Of a stretch of DNA of 64,000 nucleotides, positions 40,226-51,866 are shown piece by piece. Made by a program: the position numbers and the translations under genes. The DNA is from Cylicocyclus nassatus. Lineage: Eukaryota; Nematoda; Chromadorea; Rhabditida; Strongylidae. Under the pieces are notes generated by a model. It ran no database searches, had not been told where the DNA came from, and worked only from the letters and a program-made list of their open reading frames with translations. The first letter of the stretch is position 1; each line of letters opens with the position of its first letter. The stretch lies in NCBI GenBank assembly GCA_958299035.1, contig CATQJL010000326.1:248001-312000 (forward strand), written 5' to 3'.

Positions 40226-41207
40226 TGGCCGTACTCATCAACGAACCTTGAGGGTTAAGGTAAACCTCCAGGGTTAGTTTAATCCTCAGGGTTCATTGGC
40301 CGTATTCATCAACCATAGGCTAGGGTTTACCACGGAACGCGATCTACCCGTATCGATCAACAAACCTGTGGCCGTATTCATCAACCCTGAGGGTTAAACT
40401 AATTCTGGAGGGTTAAGGCGTCAGTCACGCGTGCGCTGTGCAAACTCACATCACAGAATGCCTAAGTACGGGCTAAATTCACTTTATACTTCTATTCTTT
40501 CATGATAGTAGTATAGTCAAAGAATAGGCTTCTAACACTAGTTTTTATAATACATCTCTAGCATACTTGTGCAGCATCGAATCTTACAGCGTGAGTTTAG
40601 TTTCATGTGTGCAATTGTGCAGTGTAAGTTCTACTTTTGCGCAGTTCGTTTTATACCAGGCTTGTGCTACCCCTTTAGGGGTCAATGCGTGTTATTATAA
40701 AGGGGTTCTTCTGTTTTGGCACTTGTCAGAGTGGAATGCCATTTTTCCTCGTCGCATTCATTTGTCACCAAAGCTAGAATTCTTTTTCTCGCAAAGTCAG
40801 TGTTTCATGTACTTCGTATATGAACATAAAACGAAGTCGAAACTAAATACTATAACAACAACCAATACTAAATGCCACAATACTCATTGATCGTTTTCCA
40901 TAAACTGTTAGATGCGAGTAAACGTTTGTATGAAGTGTCAGGGTAGAGTTAACCTTGCTCTGAGCTAGGGTTAAATTAACCCTGATGAATCACGTAAGTT
41001 TAACTCTCCAGGGTTAGTTTAACCCTCACGGTTCGTTGATGAATACGGGTTAATCGCTTTCGGGGTAGAATTAACCCTCAAGGTTAGATTTAACCCTCAG
41101 GGTTAAGCCTACCCTGTGTTTCATGAATACGGGTTAAAAGCTTTCCAGGGTTAAACTAACCCTCCAGGGTTAGTTTAACCCTCGGGGTTCGTTGATGAAT
41201 ACGGCCA
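40226..41207. mobile_element. Inverted-end element with GGGTTAA subrepeats, CAG target duplication
   Basis: The ends TGGCCGTACTCATCAACGAA and TTCGTTGATGAATACGGCCA are inverted. CAG flanks both sides (40223-40225, 41208-41210). Removing the element and one CAG gives continuous RT coding sequence leading into SGVHQGSVL. Both ends are built of multiple GAGGGTTAA/TTAACCCTC and GTATTCATCAAC subrepeats. A 3-bp duplication would fit PIF/Harbinger-type elements. No transposase is present. Confidence 0.75.
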
Positions 41208-42110
41208 CAGGTGTGCATCAAGGAAGTGTTCTCTCTTTTATTCTTTTTCTCATTTATACGTATGATCTACCTGTCTTCTTGAAAACGGATACGAGAATTT
41301 TTGTGCACGCTTATGCTGACAACATTAAAGTAAAGCAATCTATAATTGAAATGAGAAAGAAGAGGTTCGAACAGCTTTGAATAAGTCTGCTGAAAAAATG
41401 TTTAAGTGGACCAAGCTCTGGCACCTCAAAGTGAACTTTAGAAAAAGCTACCTGTTCTCGATAGGACCTAATTCTTTGAGTATCCATGATGACGAACTAA
41501 GATCTATGACTGTTGCCAATAGAGTGCGTGACCTCGGAGTTCTAATTACCAATGGGCTTAGATTCGGAAATCATGTTGAAACTCTAGTTGAAAAAAGTCT
41601 GAGGTTATCGTACAGTCTTTTTAAAAACCTTTACAGCTCTGATGTGTCTCTTTAAATCAAACTATATAAAATGTTTATACTTCAGCTGGTTGAATACAGT
41701 AGCCCGTCTGGAACCCTTTTGCAAGAAGAAAAACAATAAAATTTGAATGTCCAGAAGGTATTCGCTAGAGCTTTGTACTACCGTGCTTTTCCAGATTCTC
41801 ATTAGCCTCAAACTTTGCCTTTTTATAAAAATCGTCTGGAAAAACTGAATCTCAAAAGTCTGTATTATAGAAGAATTCAAAATGACTTGATTTTAGCGAT
41901 CAAGATACTTAGAGAAGAGCTGCGTTTGAAGCCTTCTAAATTTTGGACTTTTCGCCCTGTCTATGGTTGCCATGATTCTATCGCTTTTCGATTTTCCAAG
42001 CTACCTACCTAAAATCGTGCTCGCCGACTGGATACTTTTATCTCAAGGACTGCCAAATGGCTCGAATGTCTAACACCTTTTTATTAGGTCTCAAAAATTC
42101 GTTCCAATTT
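41208..42110 (+). pseudogene. LINE copy 2 ORF2, C-terminal RT part
   Basis: GVHQGSVLSFILFLIYTYDL and HAYADNIKVK (catalytic YADD box altered to YADN) are followed by KMFKWTKLWHLKVNFRKSYL, RVRDLGVLITNGLRFGNH and the C-terminal tail through FWTFRPVYG and FLLGLKNSFQFKKAISKI. Frame breaks occur at about 41378, 41655 and 41790. The loss of the second Asp of YADD alone would inactivate it. Confidence 0.85.
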
Positions 42111-42798
42111 AAAAAAGCTATATCTAAAATTGATGTTCTTAATTTACTACAAATTCCAGATGTTCTCTTATCTTCTTTGGCTGCTTGTGCATCGTTCCTA
42201 CCCATGTTTGCTTTCTCCTTTGTGTTTCGTAGATTGATTAATTGTAACAGTTTAGTTGTCTTTTCATGTTACCTCTTTAATTCAAATTCACTGATGTGCT
42301 ATTCGTCTCAACTGAACTAGCCAGCTCTAGAAGACATATCCGAGTAACGACTAATTCTGTTAATTTTTTTTACCCGACTCATCAATCTGCTCTTATTCAC
42401 CGGCGGAGGTCATGGGTGGGTGGTGCGTGCGCGCTGAGGGTTTGATGAGCGGGTATACTAGCGGCCCCTGCCACTATACCCGTTTGATTATGCTGGCGGG
42501 GCTGCCGGTGTAGCGTTTATAGGGCCTTCGGGGTGCTCGCGCTGCCTTGCTATGGTCTCCGTTAGCAGACTAGGACGAATTGTTACTGCAGAAATTCTTA
42601 ACGGGATTTCTACTCGGAAGATTGTCTTCTATAGCTCCTTCCTAGTATTCATCTATTTCTGTGTACACAACCTCTATTTAAGTTTCTTTGTATTCTCTGT
42701 AATTGATGTTTGTCTTGTAAGGCTTCTTCTCACTTCAACATACAGTACGCTTACGAGCGTACAAAATAAATAAATAAATAAATGATGACTTAGTATAT

Positions 42799-43060
42799 AT
42801 ACAGGGTGTCCAAGATGTGCACACAGTTTAATAGCTGATGACTATCGTTCATCAAGGTCTCTCGACGATTGTTCGATTAGGTACCATTTTGTAAACCTGG
42901 TTTTAACCTGATTTGCATTACGAAGCGAACCACTAATCGCTCTTCGTTATTATAGGATTACGGTGGGAATTTCCAGCATAAAGAACCACTGTGATATAGG
43001 CCGTCTGATGATTTTTTGCAAGGTTTGAACAGGCAGATTTGGCTTACCCTTTTCACAGGT
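42799..43060. mobile_element. Mariner-type miniature element, left part
   Basis: It starts TACAGGGTGTCCAAGATGTG directly after the LINE tail and includes the family segment TATAGGATTACGGTGGGAAT. It is cut short before 43124, where a complete relative begins. Confidence 0.6.
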
Positions 43061-43123
43061 CTATTGGGGTTTCATGGTGTAATCACCCAACAAGCTTTCA
43101 AATCAGCGAATTTGTTAGCCTAA

Positions 43124-43806
43124 TACAGGGTGTCCATAAAGTATGTATGCACTGTTTGATCGTCAATATCTTTCTTCCCAACAAGTCTTTTGCCTTGCTT
43201 CAGGTACCGTTTTGTAGAGCTGGCTTCAACTTAGATTTACAGAATGGAGCGAATCAAGATCGCCTTTCACTACTGTAGGATTACGGTAGAAACTTGAAAC
43301 ATATGGTGTCAATGTGGAAAAAGCTGCCTCCTCTAAACTTTTCAAATAAATGTGAAAAGTTGTGTAATAGGGTTTTTATGGACGCTGAATTCAGTACACA
43401 GCTGTTCACAAGATTGCGAAGCTTTCTAGACGGTGTGACCGCACTTTTTAGGAACATTGAAAAAATGGCCGCTACCTCTTACCCGGTATAACTTTTCAAT
43501 GAAGCATCATAATAAGTTGAAAACTTTACAGTTAGAATCATCAAGTCTAATTAGCCTAGTGTAAAAACTTTCAGGCTGTTTTGTTTCCTTTCTAAGCCAA
43601 AGTATGGCCTTTCATGGCTCAAAACCCTCTTTGAAGTTTCTACCGTAATCCTACAGTATTGAAGAGAGATGGGTGATTCGTTTTATAATGCAAATCTAAA
43701 TTGAAGCCAGCTCTACAAAAGGGTACCTGAAGCAAGGCAAAAGCCTTGTTGGGAAGAGAGATATTAACGATCAAACAGTGTATACATACTTTACGGACAC
43801 CCTGTA
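43124..43806. mobile_element. Mariner-type miniature element, complete
   Basis: The inverted ends TACAGGGTGTCCATAAAGTA and ATACTTTACGGACACCCTGTA lie at a TA dinucleotide. The 683-bp interior folds on itself (CTGTAGGATTACGGTAGAAA versus TTTCTACCGTAATCCTACAG). It has no transposase. Confidence 0.8.
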
Positions 43807-43857
43807 TAAGAGTTTTTGACTTATTTGGTTTTCTTCCTGACAAGGGAGGTCCTATTG

Positions 43858-44444
43858 CTCAGATAATCGCGGGGGCAGGCGGTCCGCAAACTCGCGTTTT
43901 CTTGCAGGCGGTCAGCAGTATTTTGGCGCGTGGCCAAACCTTCAGCGGGCGGTACCTCCTTTACTGTCGAATGTCCTGCTAGCGGGGCAGAATACACAGT
44001 TTTCTGCGGGAGCTCGTCAAGTAATCTCTTTCAGCGAGCGCTGGCCAAACTTTCAGCAGGCGCTCGGTCTCTTTTTAAGCAGTTTCGGGCGTACGTCGAG
44101 CAAATGTGAGACTCTATGCAGCAGAGGTGTCATCGATGGTTTAATTACTTGAGTTTGAGGTACTTTCTCTTAGCGGAAAGTACCTGAGGGTTGTGAGGTC
44201 TTCAACAAAGGACCGCGCGGCCCTCAATAATTTTGCATATTCTAGCGGAAAGTCCGCGAGAATGCGGCCACTGCGCCGCAACTAATCTATAAGAAGACCG
44301 CGATAGTTCTCCGAGCATTTGTCTGAAAATTGGTGAACATTCTTCCAAAGTTCTGCAAGCGGGCCGCAACAAATCAGCGAACTATTTCTCAGGTGCCCGC
44401 TTGCTCAAAATTCGCATGGCCGCCTGCCTCGGCGATTATCTGAG
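43858..44444 (+). mobile_element. SL-cassette inverted-end element, copy D
   Basis: This is the 587-bp element in plus orientation, with ends CTCAGATAATCGCGGGGGCA and TCGGCGATTATCTGAG and TG on both flanks. Upstream of the SL-like exon it shows the block GTACGTCGAGCAAATGTGAG common to all copies. Confidence 0.8.
44138..44263 (+). ncRNA. SL1-type spliced-leader RNA-like gene, copy D (variant leader)
   Basis: The exon 44138-44159 differs from canonical SL1 at positions 12-14 only (TTG for CCA, all transitions). The GT donor is at 44160-44161. An 8-bp stem at the donor (44159-44184), a GGACCGCGCGGCCC stem (44210-44223), an Sm-like AATAATTTTGC (44226-44236) and a terminal stem of 10 of 11 pairs (44239-44263) are retained. 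It could be a diverged but still structured leader gene or an early pseudogene. Confidence 0.6.
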
Positions 44445-44481
44445 TGGTCGAAGTGGCCTTTCAAAATGAGTCTTATATATG

Positions 44482-44840
44482 TTGAAGAGATTCAAACGCT
44501 GATTCCAAATCTTTTCTCATTATCTGCCGAGCGCCTCTGTATGCCGAGTTATGAGAATTTTCTTGGTGCGAAAAACGAACGCATAATCGAGGTGAAGTCA
44601 ACTTTTACTGTCTCTTCAGCGCTTAAATAGAACAGTGCTAAGTATGAGTGTTTTGCACAGAAGGTATTTTTCAAACGGAGTGCTCTGATAATCATCATCG
44701 GACCATTTGAGCAATTCTGGAGAATTTTGTGCTTATTATGCATTCAAAATTTCAACTCAAAAAACGCTCATAACTCGACGCTAAAAGGCGCTCGGCGAAT
44801 AACGAAGACAGATATGGAATCAGCGTTCGATACTCTTTAC
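44482..44840. repeat. Foldback element, relative of 38402-38744
   Basis: TGAAGAGATTCAAACGCTGA...CCGAGTTATGAG pairs with CATAACTCGACGCTAAAAGG...AATCAGCGTTCGATACTCTT. Sequence from about 44880 to 45150 is more mariner-type miniature-element material (GTGTGGATTACGGTAG). No gene. Confidence 0.6.
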
Positions 44841-45350
44841 AGTCGTATCAGTCTCATGTGAAAAGGCCACTTCGACCAAACGGATCTCCCTTGTGAGGCA
44901 AAATATGGCTTTCAATGGCCTAAAATCCTCATCAAAGTTCTCAATGTATTTCTACAGTAACGAGGAGCGCTTGGTGATTCGCTTCATATTGTAAATCTAT
45001 GTTGAAGCCACCTTTACATGAAGTCTGTGGAGCAGTTCAGGTACCATTTTGTGGAGGTAGCTACAACTTAGATTCACCTGTAGAGCAGATTACCGTTTCT
45101 TTATTAGTGTGGATTACGGTAGAACTTTGAAGAGGGTTTTGAGCCGTTGAGGCCACATCTTTATTCAGAAAGGAAGCAAAACGAGCTAAAAAATGAGTTG
45201 TTGATTTTAAATATTGAGTTTGCATCTTGTCATGACGCCGTTAAAAAGTTATGCCAGTTAAGCTAGTAGCCAGTTTCTTAATTTTTCTAAGTGGTTACAC
45301 CGGAAAGCTTCACACTCTTGTACAAAATTGAGTATTGAACTCAGCGTTCA

Positions 45351-45953
45351 TTAACACGTTGACGACCTTGTGTACCGCATGTATGCACGCCCTGACTCCC
45401 GTTCAAAATTTTCGCGCATCCGCGCATATGCACGCTAGTTTTTTAGGTGCAAACAAAAAATTTTAAGGTAACTTCTATGCAGTAATACTATTAGTGGCCT
45501 GATTGTCTTACAGAACACAGGGCATCGTGTCAGCTGTTCAGAAGTTTTGGCCACAAAATTGGGTAACCAGTCCGTTTTTGATGTAGTCAATACATGCTAA
45601 TTACGGTTTCTCGAGAAGGTGAAAACTCTGTATAGCTGTTTTAAAATCAAACAAAGATGAATCAGGCAAAAAACACCTGGTTTTACAACGCTTTTCTCGA
45701 AGAGCGATTCCTCAGATATAGCCATTGCAGGGTTCATTGGAGGGAAAATCGATGCGAAAACTTTGATTTGTGTAAGTCCTGGTAAGGCTCTGTGATATGC
45801 CTGTATGTCTGAACAAAGTTCGCATGTTTTATTAATAAGTGACAAAAAGACTCCCACATAATGTTTTCGTGATCCGCGCGTATGCACGGGCCAAATGCGT
45901 GAAGGACGTTAGTGGAAGTTTCGCTCAAAATGGCGCGGTCGTCAACGTGTTAA
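45351..45953. mobile_element. TTAA-bounded (piggyBac-like) element, 603 bp
   Basis: The ends TTAACACGTTGACGACCTTG and GCGGTCGTCAACGTGTTAA are inverted, with TTAA at both edges. Inside, GTATGCACGCCC and GTATGCACGGGCC also pair. No transposase. Confidence 0.75.
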
Positions 45954-46308
45954 AACACTGTTGCACAAGTTTGAAATTTTTTTCATAATTAATCATCAGC
46001 TAATAAATCAGCTTTTTCACAATGACTCCATATGCCGGAGGTGCCGATACTTCTACGGGTAACAAAAAGGATCGGTAATTTGTTTTTCATGCTATAAACA
46101 TGAGTTGAAACCAGCTTTTAATGAACATTAAGTACCATTATGTAGTGCTGCTTTCAACTTACAAGGAAAGGATACTTGGTGTTTGTAATGATGTGCATAT
46201 CACTAGATGCGTCTCCAAGCGCTGATCTTAAACTGTTCGATATCTACTATTCGGTCTGAAATAAGTTACGGACGTTTTTTTTCCATGAAATTTTGCACTG
46301 TCTGCTTT
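45954..46308. other. No gene recognised
   Basis: Short AT-rich interval between two miniature elements. Its last 8 bases (46301-46308, TCTGCTTT) are the target duplication of the following hAT-like element. Confidence 0.5.
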
Positions 46309-47752
46309 CAGGGCCCGGCACGAGGTGGGCAAATGGGGTTTTTCAAAACGAATTCCCCTTTGATCCCAAAATTTTTTACGAATATCCCCTTGAGCCCAAA
46401 AACGATGTTTTATGCTTGTGCAACGCAGGCACAGGCCAAACGTTGCTTAAAGCGCCCAAAAGCGCTTGAATTATTCTATTCTCTCTTCACCTTCCTCACT
46501 TCACACGTCCACGCTAGCCTAAAGGCCAGCACGTTAACATGCAGGCGGAAATTATGTTGAGAGAGATGAGAAATATGAAGAGAGATCAAAAAAGTATGGG
46601 CGCTTTCGAGCGCTTTTGGGCGAAGCCTGCGGTGCTGAATACTTTACCAAAAAATAAACTATCCACTGACATTTAGAAAGAAAACAAAACATCAAAATGA
46701 CGTTAAAATAGCTGTCCTACAAGATAATACAAGGAAAAACATGAGAAACTGGTTATAGGACTGAGTGGCGCCGTTCCCGCGCATATCGATCGATTGGGGC
46801 GCGCTTTCCTCAGTAAGAAAGGGTGCCGTATTTTGACTATAGTAAAGAGGAGAGGGGGAGTTTTGAAAAAAATGCTACCATAGAGTAAAGTTTAGGTGTA
46901 GAAGAGATTTGTGTAACAATTTTTGAAAAATTATGTGAGACGGAAGTTTTGCCCACCTCAGGTGAGCATAAGGTGGGCAATTGCCCACCTAATTTGGACA
47001 AAAGTTGAGCACGCTCTTCATTCACATAAATTTTTCATAATTTTTCATGCATTGTTCCTTAGTCCTACTGCGCGTATACACACCAAGTCTCGCGCGATTT
47101 CGTTTCCTCTGCACTGCAAAAGAGTCATTTTTTCCATTTTCTTGATAGTGGGAAATTTTCAGAAAAAAGCTTGCCACAACCTTCAGTCACATAATTTTTG
47201 AATGAAACTTCTAAGTTAAACCCTGCAGGCGCGTGTTCATGTACTTACCAAGTTTCATACCGTGTAGTCACCTATGCGCTGCTTACGAGCCATCTGAATT
47301 TACATCTTCGTTTACCAGTTTTGCAAATTTTTTGGAAAAAAATGCTTACTACACCTCCCATTCACATAATTTTTTCATACTATTTCATACTTTGTTTCTC
47401 CTAGCCTCTTTTCGTTTGCTTACATAATTTGGTGCTATATCGTTACGCCTGCATTGAGAACTGATCATGTAATCATGCTGTTCAGCGGCATCGCTTATGC
47501 GACGTCGCGCACGCGGCAGTTGGCGGCGGCGCGGCGTAGCGCGCGAACTCTGCTATGCGTTGAGGCTTATGGAAACTACTTCTCAATGAATTAGATGTAT
47601 AAGGTAATAAGCATGTTTCGACCTTCTCTTGCTTGCACTTGGAATCTTCTTCCGGGTCTCCGCCCCGGACCCCGCAAAAACGATTTCGCTCTTGCTTTTT
47701 TCATCAAAAACGATTTCCAGCTTGTCATTTGCCCACCTCGTGCCGGGCCCTG
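46309..47752. mobile_element. hAT-like element (GGGCCCGGCAC ends), complete
   Basis: Inverted ends CAGGGCCCGGCACGAGGTGG and CCACCTCGTGCCGGGCCCTG are flanked by a perfect 8-bp duplication TCTGCTTT (46301-46308, 47753-47760). An 8-bp duplication with CAGGG ends is the hAT signature. No transposase ORF is found in 1444 bp, so it is non-autonomous. Internal pieces occur at 1250-1640 and 6690-7251. Confidence 0.88.
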
Positions 47753-47760
47753 TCTGCTTT

Positions 47761-49889
47761 TGATTGAAACGATGAACATTCTTGAAATTTCCTGTTCCGC
47801 TGGGAACAGCATGTGAAGAAGTGCGCAATCACTCTAAGCTTGAGTAATGGGCCAGGTATACTTCACGCGATTTTGGTCGCTACGCGCTTTGGCAATATTC
47901 CAACTGTCCATAACTCACTGTAAGCACATTCTAAATGTACAGAAGATAGGGCATTTTATCAATCCAGGTAAGTTATACACAGAATTGCTAATGTTGAATC
48001 TGAAGACTTTTGGCGGATTGCCAAATCGCGTCGCGACTGAAATCGTGTGAAGTATGTCCGGCCCTTAACCTTTCTCAGTTGCTTTCCTTTGAAACCCAGA
48101 TATCAATGATTCACTATGCTTTAGTGAACAAAAATAAACTCAATACTCGTTTTAGACAACTTAGCAGATAGCAAAAGCAGACATTCAGTGTTTCAAGGCC
48201 CATACAATGATATGTGTCCCATTGCAAACGGCCACGAACACCAAGTATCCTTCCCTTATTGAACTTACATTATGCAGCGAATCATTCATCATCTTTGCCA
48301 CTGATTACGGTAGAAGAAGAAATAGAGTAGAAGAAGAGGGTTTTGCGCATTTGGAAACAAATTTCCCTGAGAAAGAAACCCAATAAGTTTGAAATCCTTC
48401 TATTAGAATTATTGTACTTGCCATTTTTTAGTGTCTCTAAAAACATGACTATACCACTAAAAAGTAAACTTCTGAAAGGGCGTGGGAACAGCGTTCTTAA
48501 AACCCTTGCTACAAAACTTTCTAGATCTTTTTGTAAGATTGGTTGTGAAAGGCTTATTTTGTTACGGCGCTGAATGGTTCCTATCGTAATCCTACATTAA
48601 CGAAAAATAGATGAGTGATCCGCATTATACCGTAAACCTGAGTTGAAGCTAACTCTGCTAATTCTGGATCCAAAGTTTGGCAGAAGCTGGAAGGGAAATG
48701 TTAACGACATAATGTGTACATACTTTTGGGACACCCTCTACATATAACAACGGATGTACACGGCTTCGCTCGGCCTTTGGATACGATGTGTCGCAATTTT
48801 CGTAGCACTTCTAAACAACATCTTGGCCCTTGTAACTTCCTTATGCGCCAGTCCCCTATTCCTCTCGTACCTTCAGCATTCTCAGCCACCTCTTCCCTCT
48901 CTAACGTACTCAACCTCCGCCGCCCCTGCCCTCTGAGATGCAAGAAAAAATGCATTAATCCACACAAATAATTGGCATTTTCGTAACATGTCCACTTACC
49001 ACCCCGTATCATCTTCCAACACCCCACTATATCGATATAGGATGATCTTTCTCATTCCAAGTGAAGTGAGAAAGATGCTTGACATAGATCTGCTGTATAC
49101 AAAAGCATTACAATATCCTTCAAATGACTGCCCGGCAAATTTTACGATTTTCACTACCTACGTCTTTCTAGCTGCTCTGATGTCAAAAATCATCCAAAAT
49201 CTTACGGGAACAAAATGATGAGAAAAAGGACTTTGCATACCTTCTTTCCTTATCGCACTCCTTTTCCTTTGGTGTTATGTAGTTCCTACTTTGGCACTTT
49301 GCAGAACAGAATTTCGTGTGGTTGAAAAAGTCGAATGAATGCATTTCCATAAGAGACCTTAAAAGTTTACACTTCAAAGGTGACCTTCAATATAAAGGTG
49401 CAAAACAAAAATAGAAAAGTTTTGAAGTTGTCGAGATTATGTATTTGGGCATTTGTATACGAGCTGGATTCTGTAAAACTCACGAGCCCTTGCGAGCTTT
49501 TGACGCAGTGCAGCACTGAAAGATTGCTTAGATGCTCAGACAAAGATGTGGCCGAGCGGCCCGCGAACTGAGCTGTTCCTCCAAGCGGGCACATACACCG
49601 GACGAATGCCGGGCTTGCCGGACCGGCGGAGCGCGAGCGGGCACGCATGAGAGATGTCGTATATGTCCGGACGTGCGGCCGCTCGTGCGTTCAAAAAGAA
49701 TATTTTAATTCTGGGCGGCCGCAAGACAACCAAGGGTCCCGGAGCGAATGCGACAAGCGCGAGTTGGGTGTTCGGATTGCAAGACCTTTTTCTTATCTTG
49801 AATTGAGTATTTTTTTTCAATTTCCTTCGTATCGCTACCCTTTTTTGAATCTCTTCTCTTCATGTTCAAATGCTTGGATGTTTCTATAA
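47761..49889. other. No gene recognised; mariner-type fragment at about 48300-48740
   Basis: The stretch around 48300-48740 ends TACTTTTGGGACACCCTCTA and carries CGTAATCCTACATTAACG, both marks of the CAGGGTGTCC mariner-type family right half. The remainder has short ORFs without motifs. A GC-rich stretch at about 49545-49760 has no coding signal I can defend. Confidence 0.5.
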
Positions 49890-50779
49890 TACAGGGTGTC
49901 CCAAAAGTAAGTACCCTATTTTCAGGTGTATAAGCCGCACTTTTTTAAAGTTTCGCCCGGGCTGCTCAGCTGCTTCACTGTGTTTCGAGAAACGATCCTT
50001 ATGCCGCACGATTCTTTCAGCACGGTATAGGGTTCTTTGGATGCGAGTTCCATTGATGTGTTCGGGCTGATCGATGTAAGCTAGGACCACCCCGCGGCTT
50101 ATACACCTGAAAATAGGGTACACACTTTTCAATCGTCAATATCTCTCTTCCCAATGGGTCTTTTCTTGCCATTTAAGCACCATTCTGTAGAGAATGCTTC
50201 AACTTAGATTTACAGTATCGATCAAATCAGCTATCGCTCTTCTTTACTGTAAGATTACGGTAAGAACTTCCAGCATGTGGAGCCACTGTGAAATATGCCA
50301 TCTGGCAAAATTTTTTTCAAAAAATCTGAAAAATCGTCTACTAGGGTTATCGCTTATGCTGGTTCCACTACACAACTTTTTACCAGTGTTACCATCTTTT
50401 TTGACGGTCTAATCACATTTTTGACAAATACTCGGAATTCGATTATCACGGTCTACTTGGAATAGCTTTGGAAAAAAGCATCAAAGTAACGTGGAAATTT
50501 CATATTCGAAATCAGCGGCTTCCATTACCGCAGTATAAAAGTTTTTGGCTTGTTCAGTTTTGTTCCGAGGCAGAAGATGGCTTCCAATGGCCTAAAATCC
50601 TTGTCGAACTTCCTATAGTAATCCTACAGTAATGAAGAGCGATCGCTGATTCGATCGGTACTGTAAATCTAAGTTGAAGCCTCCTCTACAGCATGGTACT
50701 CGAATGGCGGAAAGAGACTCAATGGGAAGAGAGGTATTAACAATTGCAAAGTCTGTAATTACTTTTGGGACACCCTGTA
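49890..50779. mobile_element. Mariner-type miniature element with a nested element
   Basis: The ends TACAGGGTGTCCCAAAAGTA and TACTTTTGGGACACCCTGTA are inverted. The interior matches 43124-43806. A second element (49910-50121) is inserted near its left end. TA at each edge fits Tc1/mariner-type target choice. Confidence 0.8.
49910..50121. mobile_element. Nested 212-bp miniature element
   Basis: The inverted ends TACCCTATTTTCAGGTGTAT and ATACACCTGAAAATAGGGTA are followed by AAGCCGC/GCGGCTT, giving about 27 bp of perfect inverted end. It sits at a TA inside the preceding element, so it inserted later. Confidence 0.8.
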
Positions 50780-51866
50780 TATATATTAGGTTGTACCGAA
50801 AGTTCTTTCGCACCATTTTCAAAAAATTCATAACTTCTGATTTTTCCAACCGATTTGACTGCCTTTATTTTTGTATGAAAGAGTAAGTCATGCTCTTTAT
50901 AGTGACTTCTTAGCTTTCTGTTCAACCTTCGTTAGCGTGTGGTACATTTTCGTAAAAAGTAGGTATATTCGAGTAACAGTGCTGCTTATTTTCAGGTCAT
51001 CACAATTACTACCCTTGGATTACTCAACTTATTCTTTATAGGTCATAACGTGCTTGAGAGGCAGCGATCTTTTGGGTCCATCATTCCAAAGGCAAGTCTT
51101 ATTGTCAGTGTTTTTTCATAACAATACCCAGAAAGGCATAATTGCGGATTTTGCTAGAGTTTCGCTTAGAAGGGTTACTTGGAAAGCTGGTCACGAATAC
51201 CATAATGACTTTGCTTGAAGCGTCATTGAGTTTAGGGTGGTTACACGGACCACAACCCCAAATTTTCTTCAAACTTTGTCTGTGGGGTTTTTAGTATGCA
51301 AATTACGCTTATAATAGCGGTTACTTTCGAAATAAAAATTTCTGCTGAGTCATTGAGTATCCCATGTCATTCGCACTAGTAATAGAATATGTCTCAACAA
51401 TTTTTTGTAGTTATAGGCGCTAGAAATTCGTAAAATTGTGATGACAAATTGCGGACTTTGTCCCCCCCCCCCCCCTCCCCAAACTTCACAAGAAGGTCTG
51501 ATATCAAAGAAAAGGAGCACTTTGCTCATTTAAGCCACTTCAAATGTAATCGACTGCAAGAAATCGCCCGGGCTACTGTAGGCTGAACGCACGCAACCCG
51601 CCTGCAACGCGACTGCCAAGTAGCTATGGTGACTCATGCACGCGAATGCCAACGTCAGCCGGCATGGGACGCGCTGCGGGCGCTCAACCCGGTCAATTCC
51701 GTGCAGCCAACTATATCTATCACCTGTTATGCAAAAAGTAGGACTTGAGTAGAGAACAAGGCAAGAAAAGCGATTGCCAAACCTGGGTACTCCACGCGCG
51801 TGACTACCGCAATGTCACGATTTCGCGAATGTTCTATACCCAGCACATACGCCTGGTTTAGAGCGC
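50780..51866. other. No gene recognised; mariner-type end fragment
   Basis: TTAGGTTGTACCGAAAGTTC at about 50787 is a left terminus of the TTAGGTTGTCCCG mariner-type family (see 55370-56104), without a partner end. A poly-C run lies at 51462-51478. No coding signal. Confidence 0.5.

Larger units (their letters stand above)
36230..42786 (+). mobile_element. CR1/Jockey-like LINE, copy 2, multiply interrupted
   Basis: Fragments of ORF1, endonuclease, RT and the C-terminal region appear in the right order, ending in an AAATAAATAAATAAATAAAT tail at about 42766-42786, which is typical of the CR1 group. Insertions include an SL-cassette element (36451-37039), a foldback (38402-38744), a TTAA element (39056-39297), a small inverted-end element (39779-40000) and a CAG-flanked element (40226-41207). 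It shares sequence with copy 1. Confidence 0.85.

Noticed and set aside
40567..40890. ORF of 107 codons inside the CAG-flanked element, possible transposase
   Set aside because: It has no ATG at the start, is Cys/Ser/Thr-rich without transposase motifs, and is far shorter than any DDE transposase.
40226..41207. GGGTTAA arrays considered as interstitial telomere repeats
   Set aside because: Spacing is irregular, the nematode telomere unit is TTAGGC, and the arrays are part of inverted ends of a CAG-flanked insertion.
49536..49820. GC-rich minus-strand ORFs (about 94 codons)
   Set aside because: No domain, no splice support, and composition looks like that of other non-coding GC-rich repeat segments in the window.
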